A stretch of DNA of 55,695 nt from Stagonosporopsis chrysanthemi (GCA_022560025.1 JAFISE010000192.1:1-55695), one strand, 5' to 3'; shown: positions 43,530 through 55,557, counted from the first letter of the stretch. Made by a program: numbers and translations. Notes: generated by a model not told the origin, from the sequence alone.

Positions 43530-45532
43530 ATCACATCGAATCATACCGTCGTAACACAGCCGATCTGGATTCAGTAACGCCCTGGTGGCTCCTTGAAGCA
43601 GCTCTTATACGGTGTACGACTCTTATATTTATACATTTCCTTGTACATATTTACGACGCACCACGAATTCCAGTATTAGTGAGTAAAGCATTTGGTATCT
43701 TTCAAGTTGGGTTGAAAAGGACGGATCCGGCTGTTGAAGACTCTCATTGTATAGATTCTATGGTCATGTTCCTATACAGTTTCGCACACTGCTTCCGACT
43801 GTGCTGTATCTCATATGTTGTACACGATGTACTGCTGGGTGTCTGCGCAAATTTTAGTACTTCGCATTATCTTATTTGCCAGGTTCGCGAACATGGAACG
43901 AAGGAATACTACACGGTGTCCTTAGAAGCGGAGGGAACAATTTTAGATCACGAACTACCAATCTCAAGATAACACATCGCATTCCTACACATCGATCCAT
44001 CATACGAGCAGCAGCCTACCTTTACAGCTCCACGAACCCTGCCACTCCAAAATCACGCCACAACCACAACAAATCTCCAGGGTTACACACACCATACCTG
44101 TAACTCCACCACCAACTTCAGCAGGGCACCTCGTCTGACCCTCCCTACCTCCACACTGAGCTCCCTCATCTGCCAGAATTAGCGCTAAGCCCTATAGCTC
44201 CACAGCACAAAACAAGATCTAACGATGTGCGCACGATCGCACGGCGCTTCTGTGCCTGAACTGGGATCTAGAGCGCCATTACCTGAGAGCTGCATTAGTG
44301 GCGCCAGATTAACGAGCAAGCACGGGCAAAATCGATCGTATGAAACGGTTTCACGATTCCGCGCGCATAGGGCTGAGGTTCACATACTTGCTTTTGTTGT
44401 GCCGGAGTGGAGAAGGGGGATCGTAGGATCTGGAAACCTAGAAATCGGGGAATCGGGAAAGTTGCAGGGAGGGATTGACGGCAGGGGAGCGGGTCGGCAG
44501 GGGAGGCCGCGTGAAACACGGCTACATCAGCTGGTGGTTGTGAGGGACGGGATGGAAGTGCATCGCGTGAGTTGCTGGTACAACGAACGGAAGGTTTCAA
44601 GCTCAATGCTTGTACGTACGTCGAGTGCAGTGCTGCTCTATGCTTCTCGGCGTCTGTTAGGGTGTACCCTGCATGTCGACGTTGTTGTTATTTTTCCACC
44701 TTTCGATTCGAGATCCCCAACGGCTGCGAAAGCTTTCGACGGTGCAACTCAACGCCGTTCGTAGGTTTTTGTTTGCCAAATCTCGATCCTCCCGCTCTGG
44801 TGGCTGGACTAGTGAACCCTATTGCTAGCCATCTCCGGACAATACCAAGGGAATTGCTTTTGTAACGCATAATCGCCAACTGGTCTCAAGATTTCTCAGT
44901 GCTTCTAAGCGGGCATCAACACTGGCAATAGCGTACTGCACACTTTAGGCTAGCTATGCTCGGTTGGAGGGGACATTGCGCGATCGTCGAGGCGCTACTA
45001 AAGAGGCTGAAGGTTACGAAAGTAGCATCTTACTTACAGTACCGCGTCGCATTCGGTTGGTGTAGGGTAGCCGCAGAGAGGAGGAATTCCTGTGTCGTTG
45101 ATTGGGCGTTAGACCAACTGATTACTGAGCTGGGACAGGCACACAAGCAACTGTGCACACCGATTTACGTTCAAATAGTTGCATCTTTATTACGGTTGAG
45201 ATGTATACTCCTTTTAGCATGTGGTTTTGAGCTTATGTCAGAGCTCCGGGGTTGCGTTCGGCAGCATGCTGTGCATGTCCAATCAAAACCAACACGCAGC
45301 AAATCCTGTGCGAATACGTCATCGCTCACCATCATCGCTACTGAGATCTATGTTATCGCCACGACAAAGTCCAAGCCACGCTGGTTATCCTAACCTCAAA
45401 ACACCACCCACCAACAACCTCAGGCTTTCAGACTGAACTGATCTCTCGTGACATATATCTTTGATCATCTGCAGTTGTTCCGGGTCTTCCGCCTCTACTG
45501 TTGCATTGCTAGTTGGGATAAACAACGCCAAC
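43530..45532. other. Intergenic, nothing recognised
   Basis: About 2 kb between two rightward genes. The longest frame (44225-44764) lacks any recognisable segment. Confidence 0.5.
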
Positions 45533-47193
45533 ATGGTCTTCGGCCTCAGTCGCCTGACGCCGAGGCGTATTATCTTTTTCACATCAGCATCCGTAGTGTT
45601 TTGGCTGCTCGTTATCGGATTAACCCCCATCACCTCACCGTTACCTCCCTACACTGGGCCGCATGAGGTTGGGATTCTTGACCTGGAGACGGAGGTCCAC
45701 AGGAGGATCATGCACGAAGCCAAATTGAAAGAGACAGGGAAGAATGCATTTGAGCTATCAACATTGGCTGTAACACTCTACTACCCGTCTTCGCTACCTA
45801 ATGTACCCCCTTCCAAACGCCCATGGGCCCGCCCGTGGCTTCCACAGCCTGTATCATTGATCGGTCGAGGGTACGCACGTCTCGCCGGCGTATCGTTCTT
45901 GTCTCCCATCTTCACGTTCGCGCTGTGGGCACTAGGATCCCCGACTATCATCCCAGGCGTTATCGATGCACCGATCCTCTCTGGTTCCGGGAAGGTGCTC
46001 GTTGATGAAGGAGGAGGTGCTGGCGGTTTCGGCAAGATTTTGGAAGCCGCTGAGCAGGAGCATACCGAGCTGAAGAGGGATGAGAATTTTGGGACGCTGC
46101 CTTGTGTTGTCTTCACGCACGGTATGGCAGGTATGAGCCAGAGCTACTCACACTATTTGGGTAGTATTGCCAGTCATGGATATTTCGTTGCAGCGGTTGA
46201 GCACCGTGACGGTAGTGGCCCTGGTACTATCGTTCATTACCCGAATGAGACAGAGAGGGCCGTGTGGCACATGAAGCTCAAAGATCTTGTGTAAGTCAAG
46301 ACATCGAAAACCGGTTATTTCAACTAACAAGTGTGTACAGGTCTGATCCACCTCTCACTGACCTTGGGCTGAAGGAAGCTCAACTTGCTTTTCGAGAAGC
46401 CGAGATCTCGGAGACCATTAAGCTCTTTGCACAGCTGAATGACGGCGATGCTCCAGTCATCAACCTGAAGCCCGACTCTCCTCGGAACGCTCTTCCTGGC
46501 TTCAAGAACCGCCTCGACATGTCCGCCGTTACGGTTGCTGGGCATTCATATGGCGCGACCGGCGTCTTGCAGGCTCTGAAGTCCGCAGGACCGAAAGATC
46601 TAAGTTTGAATGGAGGTATGGCTCTAGACCCCGGTAAAGGGTCCGGACCTCTGAATAAGGACATTGACGTCCCCCTTCTGGTCATGCAGAGCGGAGAGTG
46701 GACAGAAAAGCAAACCGAGTTTTATGGACAAGGTTGGCACTTTGATGTGGTAAGGAAGATCGTGGAGGATGTCAAAAGCGGTTGGATGATGACTTTGAGT
46801 AAGAACTTGTACCTGTACCTTGTTGAGACTGTGCCGGCGAGCTGACAAACTACAGCTGGTACTGCGCACCCATCGTGTACTGATGCACCGTTGATCGTAC
46901 CCTGGATCATGAAGGTAACCACATGGCCATTCTTCTTACAATTCATTTGTTCTAATCGTGCACAGATGGTCACTGGTACTACGCTAGAATCAAGAGTTGC
47001 GCTGCGCGAATACATTGACACCTCGGTCCACTTCTTGAATTACCTGAAGACTGGCGAGAAGAAGGGTATCCTTGCAAGCGGCGTCACCAGTTCAGCAGGG
47101 CCGTTGGGTGATGCTGATAAGCGCGGAAAAGCGAAGGGACAATTTGGCGCGGACTGGGAAGTCCACGTCGTACCTAAGGCAAAGTCCGAGTAA
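45533..47193 (+). CDS. Platelet-activating-factor acetylhydrolase family lipase/esterase (type II)
   Basis: An alpha/beta-hydrolase that cleaves short or oxidised acyl chains from phospholipids. Four exons give 500 aa; introns are 46291-46340, 46799-46855 and 46915-46965. The start is ATG 45533-45535; the upstream open frame begins with TTG. An N-terminal anchor (IIFFTSASVVFWLLVIGL) suggests a type II membrane protein. Motifs are the oxyanion region CVVFTHGMAGMSQSYS, DHRD-like VEHRDGSG, the nucleophile elbow VAGHSYGATG with Ser about residue 322, and the His-bearing LTGTAHPSCTD after the second splice. A long hydrophobic, Pro-rich insert precedes the catalytic half, as in fungal members of this family. 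The substrate in this fungus is not known. Confidence 0.92.
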
Positions 47194-47799
47194 ATTTACA
47201 AGCCTGCTGTAGTGTATGAATATTGGGACCGGACAGGGCATACTCAAGGCGCATTGCCGCATGTGTCTCTGTAACACAGGCGTGACATGTGAGTGGGGGA
47301 CGTAGAAGAGTATCAGGTTTCCTAATGCCGAACACCATTCAACAGCAGCCTACGGCGACAGTATGAGAGATATGATCTTGATCATGACGAAACCCTCTTT
47401 TTGAGGGACGATTTACTCTCTAGGCCGCAAATCGCCTAAACTGTTGACCAACGTGGTTCTAAAATTATCGATAACGTGCATGGCCTTGCCGTTGCGCGGG
47501 GACGGCGTGAGCTAGCCGTAGTGAGGCTGAGCGCGCCGCGACGTTCCTTCAGCTGTCAATGTCAGACACACACTCCTGAGCTGCCGTGCCTCTTCTTCAT
47601 TACTGTTAGTGCTTGATCATTCTCTTCTTGCGCAAATTTGCCGCACCGCGAAAACCCTCCATCTATCTGCTACGCCGACTGCGATACCTCACACTTTTAC
47701 CCCAATCGATAAGGCTGTGCCGCGTAAACACAGCATCCTTTCGCCTATTGTCCGCAGTAACGCACCTCGAGTGCCGACGATAGGGCTATAGGAGCAAAT
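47194..47799. other. Intergenic, promoter of the MARVEL gene
   Basis: About 600 bp with no reading frame of interest and no clear element. Confidence 0.4.
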
Positions 47800-48993
47800 A
47801 TGCCAGTCGGGCGAATATCACAAAGCTACATTCAGAAGTGCAAGGTCGCGTTGCACTCCTTGCAGGCCATTTTCATCTTTGTAGCGGGATGTCTTACAAT
47901 CTCAGTCATGACGAAGGGCGATATTGGAGGCCCGACAAAATACTACTTTGCGATGGTGAGTACCAGTCTCGAGACCCATAAGGGCCTACGTGAAGGAACA
48001 AAGGGACCGTCTCTGCTGTTTACACGGATCGCTAGGCTGACATTCTCTAGTGCTTCCTTAGCATACCGGCCATCATCTACCTCGTCATGGTACCGATGTG
48101 GAGTCGAACTAAGAAGTTCGCGAACGCATACGCATTCCTCGGAATCGACCTGTTGTATACAAGTAAGCATTTAGGTAGCCTGTGGGCAGTGCAACACTGA
48201 CGGAGGCAGTATTATGGTTCGCTGCTTTCATCGCAGTCGCAATATGGAACTCGACAGGTATCAAGCAAGGCGCAGAAGAAAAGAAGATTGGTGAAAACGA
48301 TCGCAACTGTACCACTTTTAAGTATGGCAGTGAATCGATGTGCAACATCAGCAAGGGCGCTGTTGGTGTTGGCGTCATGGTCTTGTAAGCACTCTTGCAC
48401 GTCACTTACGATGCAATAACGCTAACAGTCACCGTAGTATCTTCTTTGCCTTGACGAGCTGCATATCCGGCTACTACATGCACAAATTCCTCCGCGAAGG
48501 CGTCCTTCCCTACGACTCAAAGAAAGAGAACCCCTACTACGCCAGCGGCGACAACAGCAAAGACAACGCCTGGTCTGCCGAGATCGAGGCTCACGACTCC
48601 GACGATGAAGACAGACGTACAGAACGCGGCGGTAACCAGGAGGAAGACGAGTATGCGCTTCTGCACTCGACAGAGACAGACCAAGGCAGGCACCCTGGCC
48701 GGCCGCTGAGCTGGGGCGAGGACAGAAATGGCGAGCCGTATGACAGACCGACAGGCTACGCAGACTACAGAAATGGCACCAATGAATACGGCACAGACGC
48801 GCTTTCGCCCGGAGGGTACACCCTTGGTGGTGGTGGTTACGAAGAGTTCCGACGAGAAGCGGCCACGAACCTAGGCGCGAGCTCAAATCCAGGTGCCAGC
48901 ATTGGCCCAGGTGGTCAAAGGGCACCGAGCCGTGCGTCACATCTCAGCCATGGAGGAAGTGGGTATGGCTTCAGTGGGTCGAACAATGTGTAA
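47800..48993 (+). CDS. MARVEL-domain (membrane-associating) four-span protein
   Basis: A 332-aa product from four exons, with introns at 47956-48050, 48163-48209 and 48385-48437, all GT-AG and in phase. The first ~170 residues hold four membrane spans (near ALHSLQAIFIFVAGCLTI, FLSIPAIIYLVMVPMW, LWFAAFIAVAIW and GVMVFIFFALTSCISGYYM). A short Cys-containing loop (NDRNCTTFKYGSESMCNISKG) lies before the last span, the layout of fungal MARVEL proteins. These sit in the plasma membrane or secretory vesicles and help organise membrane domains. The cytosolic tail of ~160 residues is acidic, then Gly/Ser/Arg-rich with repeated ASSNPGAS-like segments. Exact function is unknown. Confidence 0.8.
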
Positions 48994-49933
48994 GGAAAAG
49001 GAAGGACAATAGCATTGCTGGCGACCTACATCTGCATTCAGGTTTTAGCGCTTGTGTAAGCATAGCGTTTGTTTTCTTAGCCTGGTTCATTCCAGATGTC
49101 ATGTATTTGTGCTTTAGCGATATCAACACCGAGCAGAATCCACTTTTGTTTCGAGGAACCTATAGGGTGACAGTGATTGTGTTGTCAAGACCAGGAGATT
49201 GGTTTAATGGAATCGTCATCTTCTTTTTATATCGAAAGGTAACTTGATAGACCTTGTTACATCGTGCATCTGTTGGTGCACGCAGGGGAGTGAGATTACT
49301 TTTATTGGCTCAAATACCCTTCCCTTCGTGTACTCGCATTCGCACTCATACTCAACTGCTCAGTAATCCGAATGCTAAAACCTTGGCGAGACGGAGGAAC
49401 TTCCTCGGCAACGCAACGCTTTCTTGACCCCGTTTTATGCATCTACGGTTCCTCGATGTGTCGAAGACCAAGGTTTTCAGAGATTTCTGTACTTGTAGCT
49501 GCTAGCGTCCGAATACTGTGAACAAAGATGCTCGATGCACCAATCAAACAAGCCTCGGCTCTTGCCTGTCCCGTTCGCGACTGCTGTGATCGGCAGATTG
49601 CACGGTTATGTCTCTTGGTGATAGCTCAACGATACCTGAGGGTTCTATTATCGTTCATCTATTCCTGATGCTTGGAATGGTGTCCCACCTAACCGACCCC
49701 ATTTTTGAGCTTGCAGCACATCAGAACGTCTGACCGGGCGGGCGGTAGCACCTATCCGGTTCGGAGCCATACTAATCAACTAACCACCCTTGCTCATCCG
49801 CTGCTGTTTTGTAATCACGCTTTCCGCATTTTAGCTCACCAGTTCGCATTTCCAATTTCTTGTACAATGCGCAGTGCACCCATACTGTTCGGTCCTTTGC
49901 TCCCAAGCCTGAAGCTACTTGATCTTTTCCAAC
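48994..49933. other. Intergenic, nothing recognised
   Basis: About 0.9 kb between two rightward genes, without a reading frame worth calling. Confidence 0.45.
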
Positions 49934-51079
49934 ATGACCGCTACTAAGGTTCGTCTCACGCAAGCACCCTGTCCTTCACTAAGCCAAGGCGCTGTCATGC
50001 TGATGTTCGTCCATAGCTTCGCCCCAGTCATCCTCTCCATCCAAGAAACCCTTATGGCGACATGCCGTCAAAGTTCAGAAACATAATCCCCTCGGAACAG
50101 TTTCCGGCAGAGAAAGGTCGCTATGTGCTCTATGTTAACGGAGTCTGTCCTTGGGCCCATCGAGCAGTCATTGTCCGAGCCTTGAAAGGCCTGGAAGACA
50201 TCATAGAGATTGTCGAGGTTGACGCAAGAGATCCGTTGCACGGCTGGTGGTTCTCAGGCCGTCGTGGTCCCAAATGCGACCCCTTATATGGCTTCCGATG
50301 GCTGAAACAATTGTACTTGACAGCGGATCCGGACTATACTGGAAGAATCACTATTCCTGTCCTATGGGACAAACAACAAGGTATGTCATCGACGGGACCA
50401 TCCGACGTGACAAGATGAACAAACCGCTGACGGCGAACAGGTACCATGGTGAACAATGAGAGTGCAGACATAATTCGCATGATGATTAGTGCTTTCGATG
50501 GTCTCTTGCCACCAGAAAAGCGAGAAGCCAACAAGGGACCTGCTGCCTTTCTCCCCACTCACTTGCAGAGTGAGATCGACAAGATGAATTCCTGGGTCTT
50601 TGACACCGTGAACAATGGCGTGTACAAGGTCGGTTTCGCAACATCACAGGCCACCTACAACGAGCACGTTACCAAGCTCTTTAGCTCGCTAGACCGACTA
50701 GAGTTGCACCTCTCCGAGCCAGGACACTATCCATATCTTTTCGGTCAGCACATCACCGAAGCTGACATACGCCTCTTCCCCACCCTTATCCGGTTCGATG
50801 TCGTGTACTACCCGTTCTTCAAATGCAATATCAAGATGATTCGGTCAGACTATCCACGGTTGCATGAATGGCTAAGACGTATGTACTGGAACGACGGTTC
50901 AGAGAATGCGGGCGGAGCGTTCCAGAAGAGCACACACTTTGATGTCGTAAGTACTCAACGCCTGGATATACAAACAAACCAGTAGCTGACACTGGTAGAT
51001 CAAACACGGCTACGCATCTGTGGCAGTGGGCAATGGCATTGTCCCTGCTGGGCCATTGCCGCACATAATGCCTCTGTGA
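49934..51079 (+). CDS. Omega/GTO-type glutathione transferase (glutathionyl-hydroquinone reductase, ECM4-like)
   Basis: It reduces glutathionyl-hydroquinones and performs thiol-transfer reactions using an active-site Cys. Four exons give 321 aa: a 15-nt first exon (ATG 49934, MTATK) and then 50017-50380, 50441-50946 and 50999-51079; the introns are GT-AG and in phase. The thioredoxin-like domain carries NGVCPWAHRAVIVRALKG with the catalytic Cys at about residue 49, then IPVLWDKQQG and TMVNNESADIIRM, which binds glutathione. The helical C-domain includes the family signature YLFGQHITEADIRLFPTLIRFD and ends with GYASVAVGNGIVPAGPLP. The N-terminal exon is short, so the protein is probably cytosolic. 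Length and motifs match fungal ECM4/GTO proteins. Confidence 0.93.
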
Positions 51080-52185
51080 ACTGCGAGAAACCGAAGTGTA
51101 CATTTCAGACGCAGGTCATGCTGCGCCGTACACCCTTTACGTCTGCTTATCTGACCTTCAATATTTTATGCTTATGTTGAGCAGTGCTGCGGTTTTTCGG
51201 CCTGCGAAGAGGTGGAATTTTCTCCTGCGTTCTAGTGTGAAAAGCTGAGCTTGCACATCCCTGTTACCCACGAATACACCTTGAATACCTTTAGCTCATC
51301 TTTCTGCGATTAGATTCTTGGCATTAATTGAGCTTAGCTTTGGATACCTGCTTGTAATATTATTAATTTTGGATACCTCTGTTTACGTCAAATCAAATTC
51401 CCTTTGATTCATAGCAGTGCACCACATTCCGATGCTGGCACCCTGAGGCTGGACCTTTGACGGTGGGGACTGACTGCTCATGTTTTCGTATTCAGACGTG
51501 TTGCGTGGTGAGGTATGATATCTACGACCAAGATGAGGTACAGGTTACCGCCTTGCGGAAGTCCCCCATATTCTATGAATACCGAGCTCTATGCCATTAG
51601 CTTACACATGATACACGTATTCCCTGCTTATCTTAATTCTCCTTTGTATACGTATAGAAGTGTCGCCAGCATCACTGTCACGCGGCCACTCAGAAGTCTT
51701 TCCATAATTCTAAGGCGATTTCTTCACAATTACTTCCAGCGCATCTAATGGCCTTGGAAATTTGTAGCGATCTCCAGCAAGTCTGCTCAGCTCCCCAACA
51801 TCCCAATACCGCTCAATTCGCGCTTGATAACGAGGATGTCCTTATCAAGCTCCGTACGAACACTGATTCTTGAACAAACGATCGAAACAATTACGATAGC
51901 TGGACATGTCGAGGTCGTCAAAGCTCTCCTTCACTTTGGACAGTAGCACAGCATCTTTGTGCGGGATATGGTGACATTAGAGAACATAAGTGGTGTCCTG
52001 AAAGAAGATCTCAGAGGTGCTACTAAGTTTCATGCTGTCAATCCGGATGTTTTTCTCGATAGATACACATAGGCTTGACCTTTTTGGGGAGTGCATTCTA
52101 GTGTCGACTGTACAGCCAAGGAGATTCTATGAAAGAAGCGTATCAACTTAAATCCAACTGTGACAGCTTAACGCTAAGTCCTCTT
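51080..52185. other. Intergenic with an ankyrin-repeat remnant
   Basis: About 1.1 kb. Apart from the ankyrin-like scrap listed separately, nothing is recognisable. Confidence 0.45.
51820..51946 (+). pseudogene. Ankyrin-repeat remnant
   Basis: The plus strand encodes ALDNEDVLIKL ending at TGA 51871-51873. In another frame at 51896-51946 it encodes IAGHVEVVKALLHFGQ followed by TAG. The second piece is a textbook ankyrin repeat half (G-H-x-x-V-V-K-A-L-L), and the first resembles the matching half of another repeat. The flanking DNA has no continuing frame. This looks like the remains of an ankyrin-repeat gene of the kind that is abundant and unstable in fungal accessory regions. Confidence 0.5.
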
Positions 52186-53739
52186 TCAAGAGAAGTGGTC
52201 TACTTGGCAGGACCCACAGCGAATGTGCCCACATTGAGGGCATGCCGAATACCAAGTTCCGCATGGACCATTTCTGCATTCATGGCAATACCAGCAAACT
52301 GTCTCAGCCCAGATCTTGGGGTCAGACTGACGTTCAGAAAGATCTGTAGCTCGGACTTTGGCTGGCTTCGTAAAGGTGGTAGATGCAGCTGACGGCCCTT
52401 GAGAGAAATCGATTACATGGTGTTTGAAACGTTGCAGCTGTAGCAAGCGCATGATGTCTTTTGTATCATGTGGTAGCGATACTGAATCCACGTCCAAGGC
52501 TCGCTTCAAGTCTTCCATAATATCAACTAAAGGTACCATGTAGATGTCACCATAACCATCATCAGCAACAGCCATGCCATGAACAGACACTGTGCGTGTC
52601 AAGACGTTTCGGCTTTCGGCGTCGGGTAGCGTTGATAACTGTTCCGATACCATCCAGGAACCGGAACAATCTTGCGGAAGCTCAAAGTCTGGGTAAATTG
52701 TTAGCTAGACTAAGGTCTACAGGCCTCAACTTACTGTCAACGTCCATGATTGTGACTGGATGGACTTTGATGAATGACTCTCCCAGAGGTAGTATAGCTT
52801 TCGCAGGCAGACTTGATATCCGAGCTGCTCCAATTTCGAAAGGGTTAGGACAGAACTTTACGATTCCTTTGCAGTCGCCTGTTTTAAATTGCTCGTGTGG
52901 AGGTTCATCGGCCACAAAATCTGCGACCTTGGTTCCTTCCACAAATTCGATCAAGGCCCAGTCCATGTCTCGGGCTCGTGTAGAGAATGAATGCCCGGTG
53001 ATGCGTCCTAGTGCACGATGCGATGGTTCAGGCGTAGTATCACCGTTGTGGGCAGGTGTGGAGAAGAGCGCATCAAAATCGACATCTAGCAGCGGTGTTT
53101 TTGTTGTGTTCTCGTGATTGAGCACATGATTGACCGTTAATCCAAGTACGAACTGGACACCATCCTCAGCTTTAGCAACCAACATGCCTCCCATGGTAGC
53201 ATGGCGCTCGTTGGACATTTGCGTGAGTGTGATTGGGCCTGACCAGAGATGCTCCTTGGATACGCCTGTTGTAGTAAAGACTACATCCACCTCGTTTCAC
53301 AGTGCACTCTTGAAGCGTAAAGGACGACCGAAGTACGCCACTTGGAGCCCTCCGGCGACACCTGCTTCTGTGCAGGAACTCTGAGCGAGGTCTTTTTGAA
53401 AGAACGACTCAACATTCTTCACTACAGCTGCTGGACATAACACGACAATCCACGGCTTGGCTGAGGCTTCGTCTGCTCCTAGTAATCGGATCCTGAACAT
53501 TAAAGGTCTGAAATTATCAGATTTTTCCGAGAGGTGAGCCAGTAAAGGGCCTTGTAGGTCATCCAATAGTGCATCAAGCCTGGCTAGTAGCCCAGGCTCT
53601 ATGTCATGGTCAAAGACCTGAAGGCCATTGATAGTTGTTCGGTCAACCTCGCAAGATTCAAGAAGCTTACTTCCGCACTGCGGACATTTTTTTTTTTGCC
53701 CATCTTACCAAGACCAAATACAGATGAGGGCGCTGACAT
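52186..53739 (-). pseudogene. Serine-protease-like protein with Cys-rich C-terminal tail; frame damaged twice
   Basis: Fungal protein of unknown role. ATG 53739 is followed by a lysine run encoded by 11 A residues (53688-53698). One more A would keep frame with the next segment, KCPQCGSKLLESCEVDRT. The frame then runs to TGA 53297-53299 and resumes in the same frame (NEVDVVFTTTGVSKEHLW). The second part has GGMLVAKAEDGVQFVLGLTV, a strand-rich domain, and, after a clean 46-bp intron (52689-52734), DCSGSWMVS. This last resembles the serine-nucleophile loop of trypsin-like proteases. The end carries a zinc-type cluster (WYCHECRNGP, then ACPQCGHIRCGSC). The stop is TGA-type at 52186-52188. Either a pseudogene or two base-call errors. 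It is divergent from the membrane protein to its right. Confidence 0.55.
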
Positions 53740-54033
53740 GGGTTGAAGGAGATTCAACATCAGCTTCGGAAACAGAAAAGATCAGACGAGAGTGTAGACG
53801 ACTATCACAGGAGGGTTGAGTACATCGCTATAGAGGCTTTCGGCTCGAAGGATTGGCTGCGGATTTCGGTGGCGGCTTTGATGTGCTGCTGCTCTAGCCA
53901 ATAATCAGCCGCCACACATCGTCACGCACTCAGCCTCTCCAGTTCTATCAGGTTGCATAGGCTCGCATCAATGAAGAGCCGATGTGATCTCACACAATAT
54001 CACAGTGCGTTACTCTCAAACAAACCATCAAAA
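53740..54033. promoter_or_regulatory. Shared upstream region of the divergent pair at the right end
   Basis: 294 bp separates the two start codons, so both genes probably use this region. No specific site is recognised. Confidence 0.35.
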
Positions 54034-55164
54034 ATGTCGTTCACTCCTCTAGACACAGTCGTTGATAGCGATTTGCAGGCCGCATGCGAACATATTTTGG
54101 AATGGCGACTGTGCGGCAACTGCAGCGGCTCCTCCACCTGCAAAATTTCAGCGTGTCCTTGGACTCGTAGAGGTCGTGTCCAACCAGTTCTGACACGATA
54201 TGAGCGCCTCTGCTCTTATTATATGCCGGTCTCTGCGAACCAGCAAGCTCTGGGAGGCTATTCAGATCTGCAGGAGATTATCAAGCTCATAAAGTATCAC
54301 CCGAGTATGGCTAAGAAAGAGTTGATGGAGCAGCACTTCACCCCCAGAGCAATCGGTGTGCCTAGTTTGGACCAGGATAGAGCCTTCAACCTGGCCGCAA
54401 GCGTGTTGCTCTCACTGAATTGCGGGGTGCACAACGATCGAGCAGACAACCTAGAGGATAGTGCCGATTCGTTCCCCTGGACACCCGAGATGTCGATCCA
54501 GGACTATGTTGGTGAAGCTTTCAAGAAAAATTCGAACTCACAGCGAACGACAGATTGGTCATCAACTTTGGCGTCTGATCTATCAGCAAAACACTTGAAG
54601 AAAAGGGCTGGAGTACGAATCGAAGCGACGGATGATTTACGCAGTCATCTCAAGCTGGACCATAAAGCACGAGTAGTCTATCTGTTCGACTGCACCGCAT
54701 TATTGGAAGAAAAGCTTGAAGCCGGCGGACAAACCCAACAAAACAGTATTCTTCCTAGAGAGCTGCTCCTGGAGGTTCTTCACACGATGTACGAAATTCT
54801 CTTCCCATTCGGGCGCTCATCGGAGATTCTTGCGTCGCGATTGAAGAAAAAGTACGGCTTCCAAAAAGGCTTCTTGCGTTACAAGATCAGTCAGTTCAGA
54901 CGAGACGATGACCCAGAAATCGACTACTCCTACTTCGGCGACCGACTCATGCAGCTGCACAACGAACTTGTAGATCCAAGCCCACGAAACTGGTTCGAGT
55001 GGCTCTTTGAAGGTGGCACCAGGAGTGCAGCGAGGAAGATGCTGATGGCAACAACGATTGGCGTCTTCATTGCAGTAACCATTGGACTGTTTGGTTTGAT
55101 GATCGCTGCGTTCCAGGCCTGGGTGGGTTACCAGCAATGGAAGCACCCTGTCAAAGACGAATGA
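54034..55164 (+). CDS. Unknown fungal protein with Cys-rich N-terminus and one C-terminal membrane segment
   Basis: A single-exon frame of 376 aa from ATG 54034 (AAAAATGTCG context); ATG 53971 in frame is an alternative. Near residues 15-45 a Cys cluster (LCGNCSGSSTCKISACPW) could bind zinc. The middle has no recognisable domain; it includes SVLLSLNCGVHNDRADNLED and a helical segment around 250-300 (LLLEVLHTMYEILFPFGRS). The C-terminus has one membrane span, MATTIGVFIAVTIGLFGLMI, followed by AAFQAWVGYQQWKHP. This tail style is common in lineage-specific fungal proteins of unknown function. It starts 294 bp from the divergent serine-protease-like gene, and an ankyrin scrap lies beyond that. 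The pairing suggests a joint role, but that is inference. Confidence 0.7.
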   Translation: MSFTPLDTVVDSDLQAACEHILEWRLCGNCSGSSTCKISACPWTRRGRVQPVLTRYERLCSYYMPVSANQQALGGYSDLQEIIKLIKYHPSMAKKELMEQHFTPRAIGVPSLDQDRAFNLAASVLLSLNCGVHNDRADNLEDSADSFPWTPEMSIQDYVGEAFKKNSNSQRTTDWSSTLASDLSAKHLKKRAGVRIEATDDLRSHLKLDHKARVVYLFDCTALLEEKLEAGGQTQQNSILPRELLLEVLHTMYEILFPFGRSSEILASRLKKKYGFQKGFLRYKISQFRRDDDPEIDYSYFGDRLMQLHNELVDPSPRNWFEWLFEGGTRSAARKMLMATTIGVFIAVTIGLFGLMIAAFQAWVGYQQWKHPVKDE

Positions 55165-55557
55165 GGCTGGTATGACGGGAAACGTCAGGTGGTGATGATC
55201 AGTGGCGACGGGGTGGTGTGAACCGTGGTACCTAACGGAGCGAATGATTTTCGGGAGCCCAGAGGTGCCGCTAACATCCAATTACCAAAGGCTGGGTGAA
55301 GAAGGACGATAAGTAACAGCTACGTTATTCTCTACTAGCGACAGTAACTTCAAAGGTACATTCAATCTTGCAGTTTTCAACTTCACATTTTACTCTTACA
55401 CACGAATTTTGAGATCGCCTATCAGCTAAGATGTTTTCATAAACCGAAGATAACGATCACAACACAAGGCTTCAATATGTGCAAAATCCCATTAAAGATG
55501 GAGTTCGACAGAAAAGATTCATGATCACGAAAAATGGTTACTTTAACTTGGCTCTGC
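55165..55557. other. Intergenic, nothing recognised
   Basis: Downstream of the membrane-protein gene; no frame or element of note. Confidence 0.4.

Noticed and set aside
44225..44764. 179-codon frame between the CRIB and PAF-acetylhydrolase genes
   Set aside because: Composition looks random and there is no recognisable segment.
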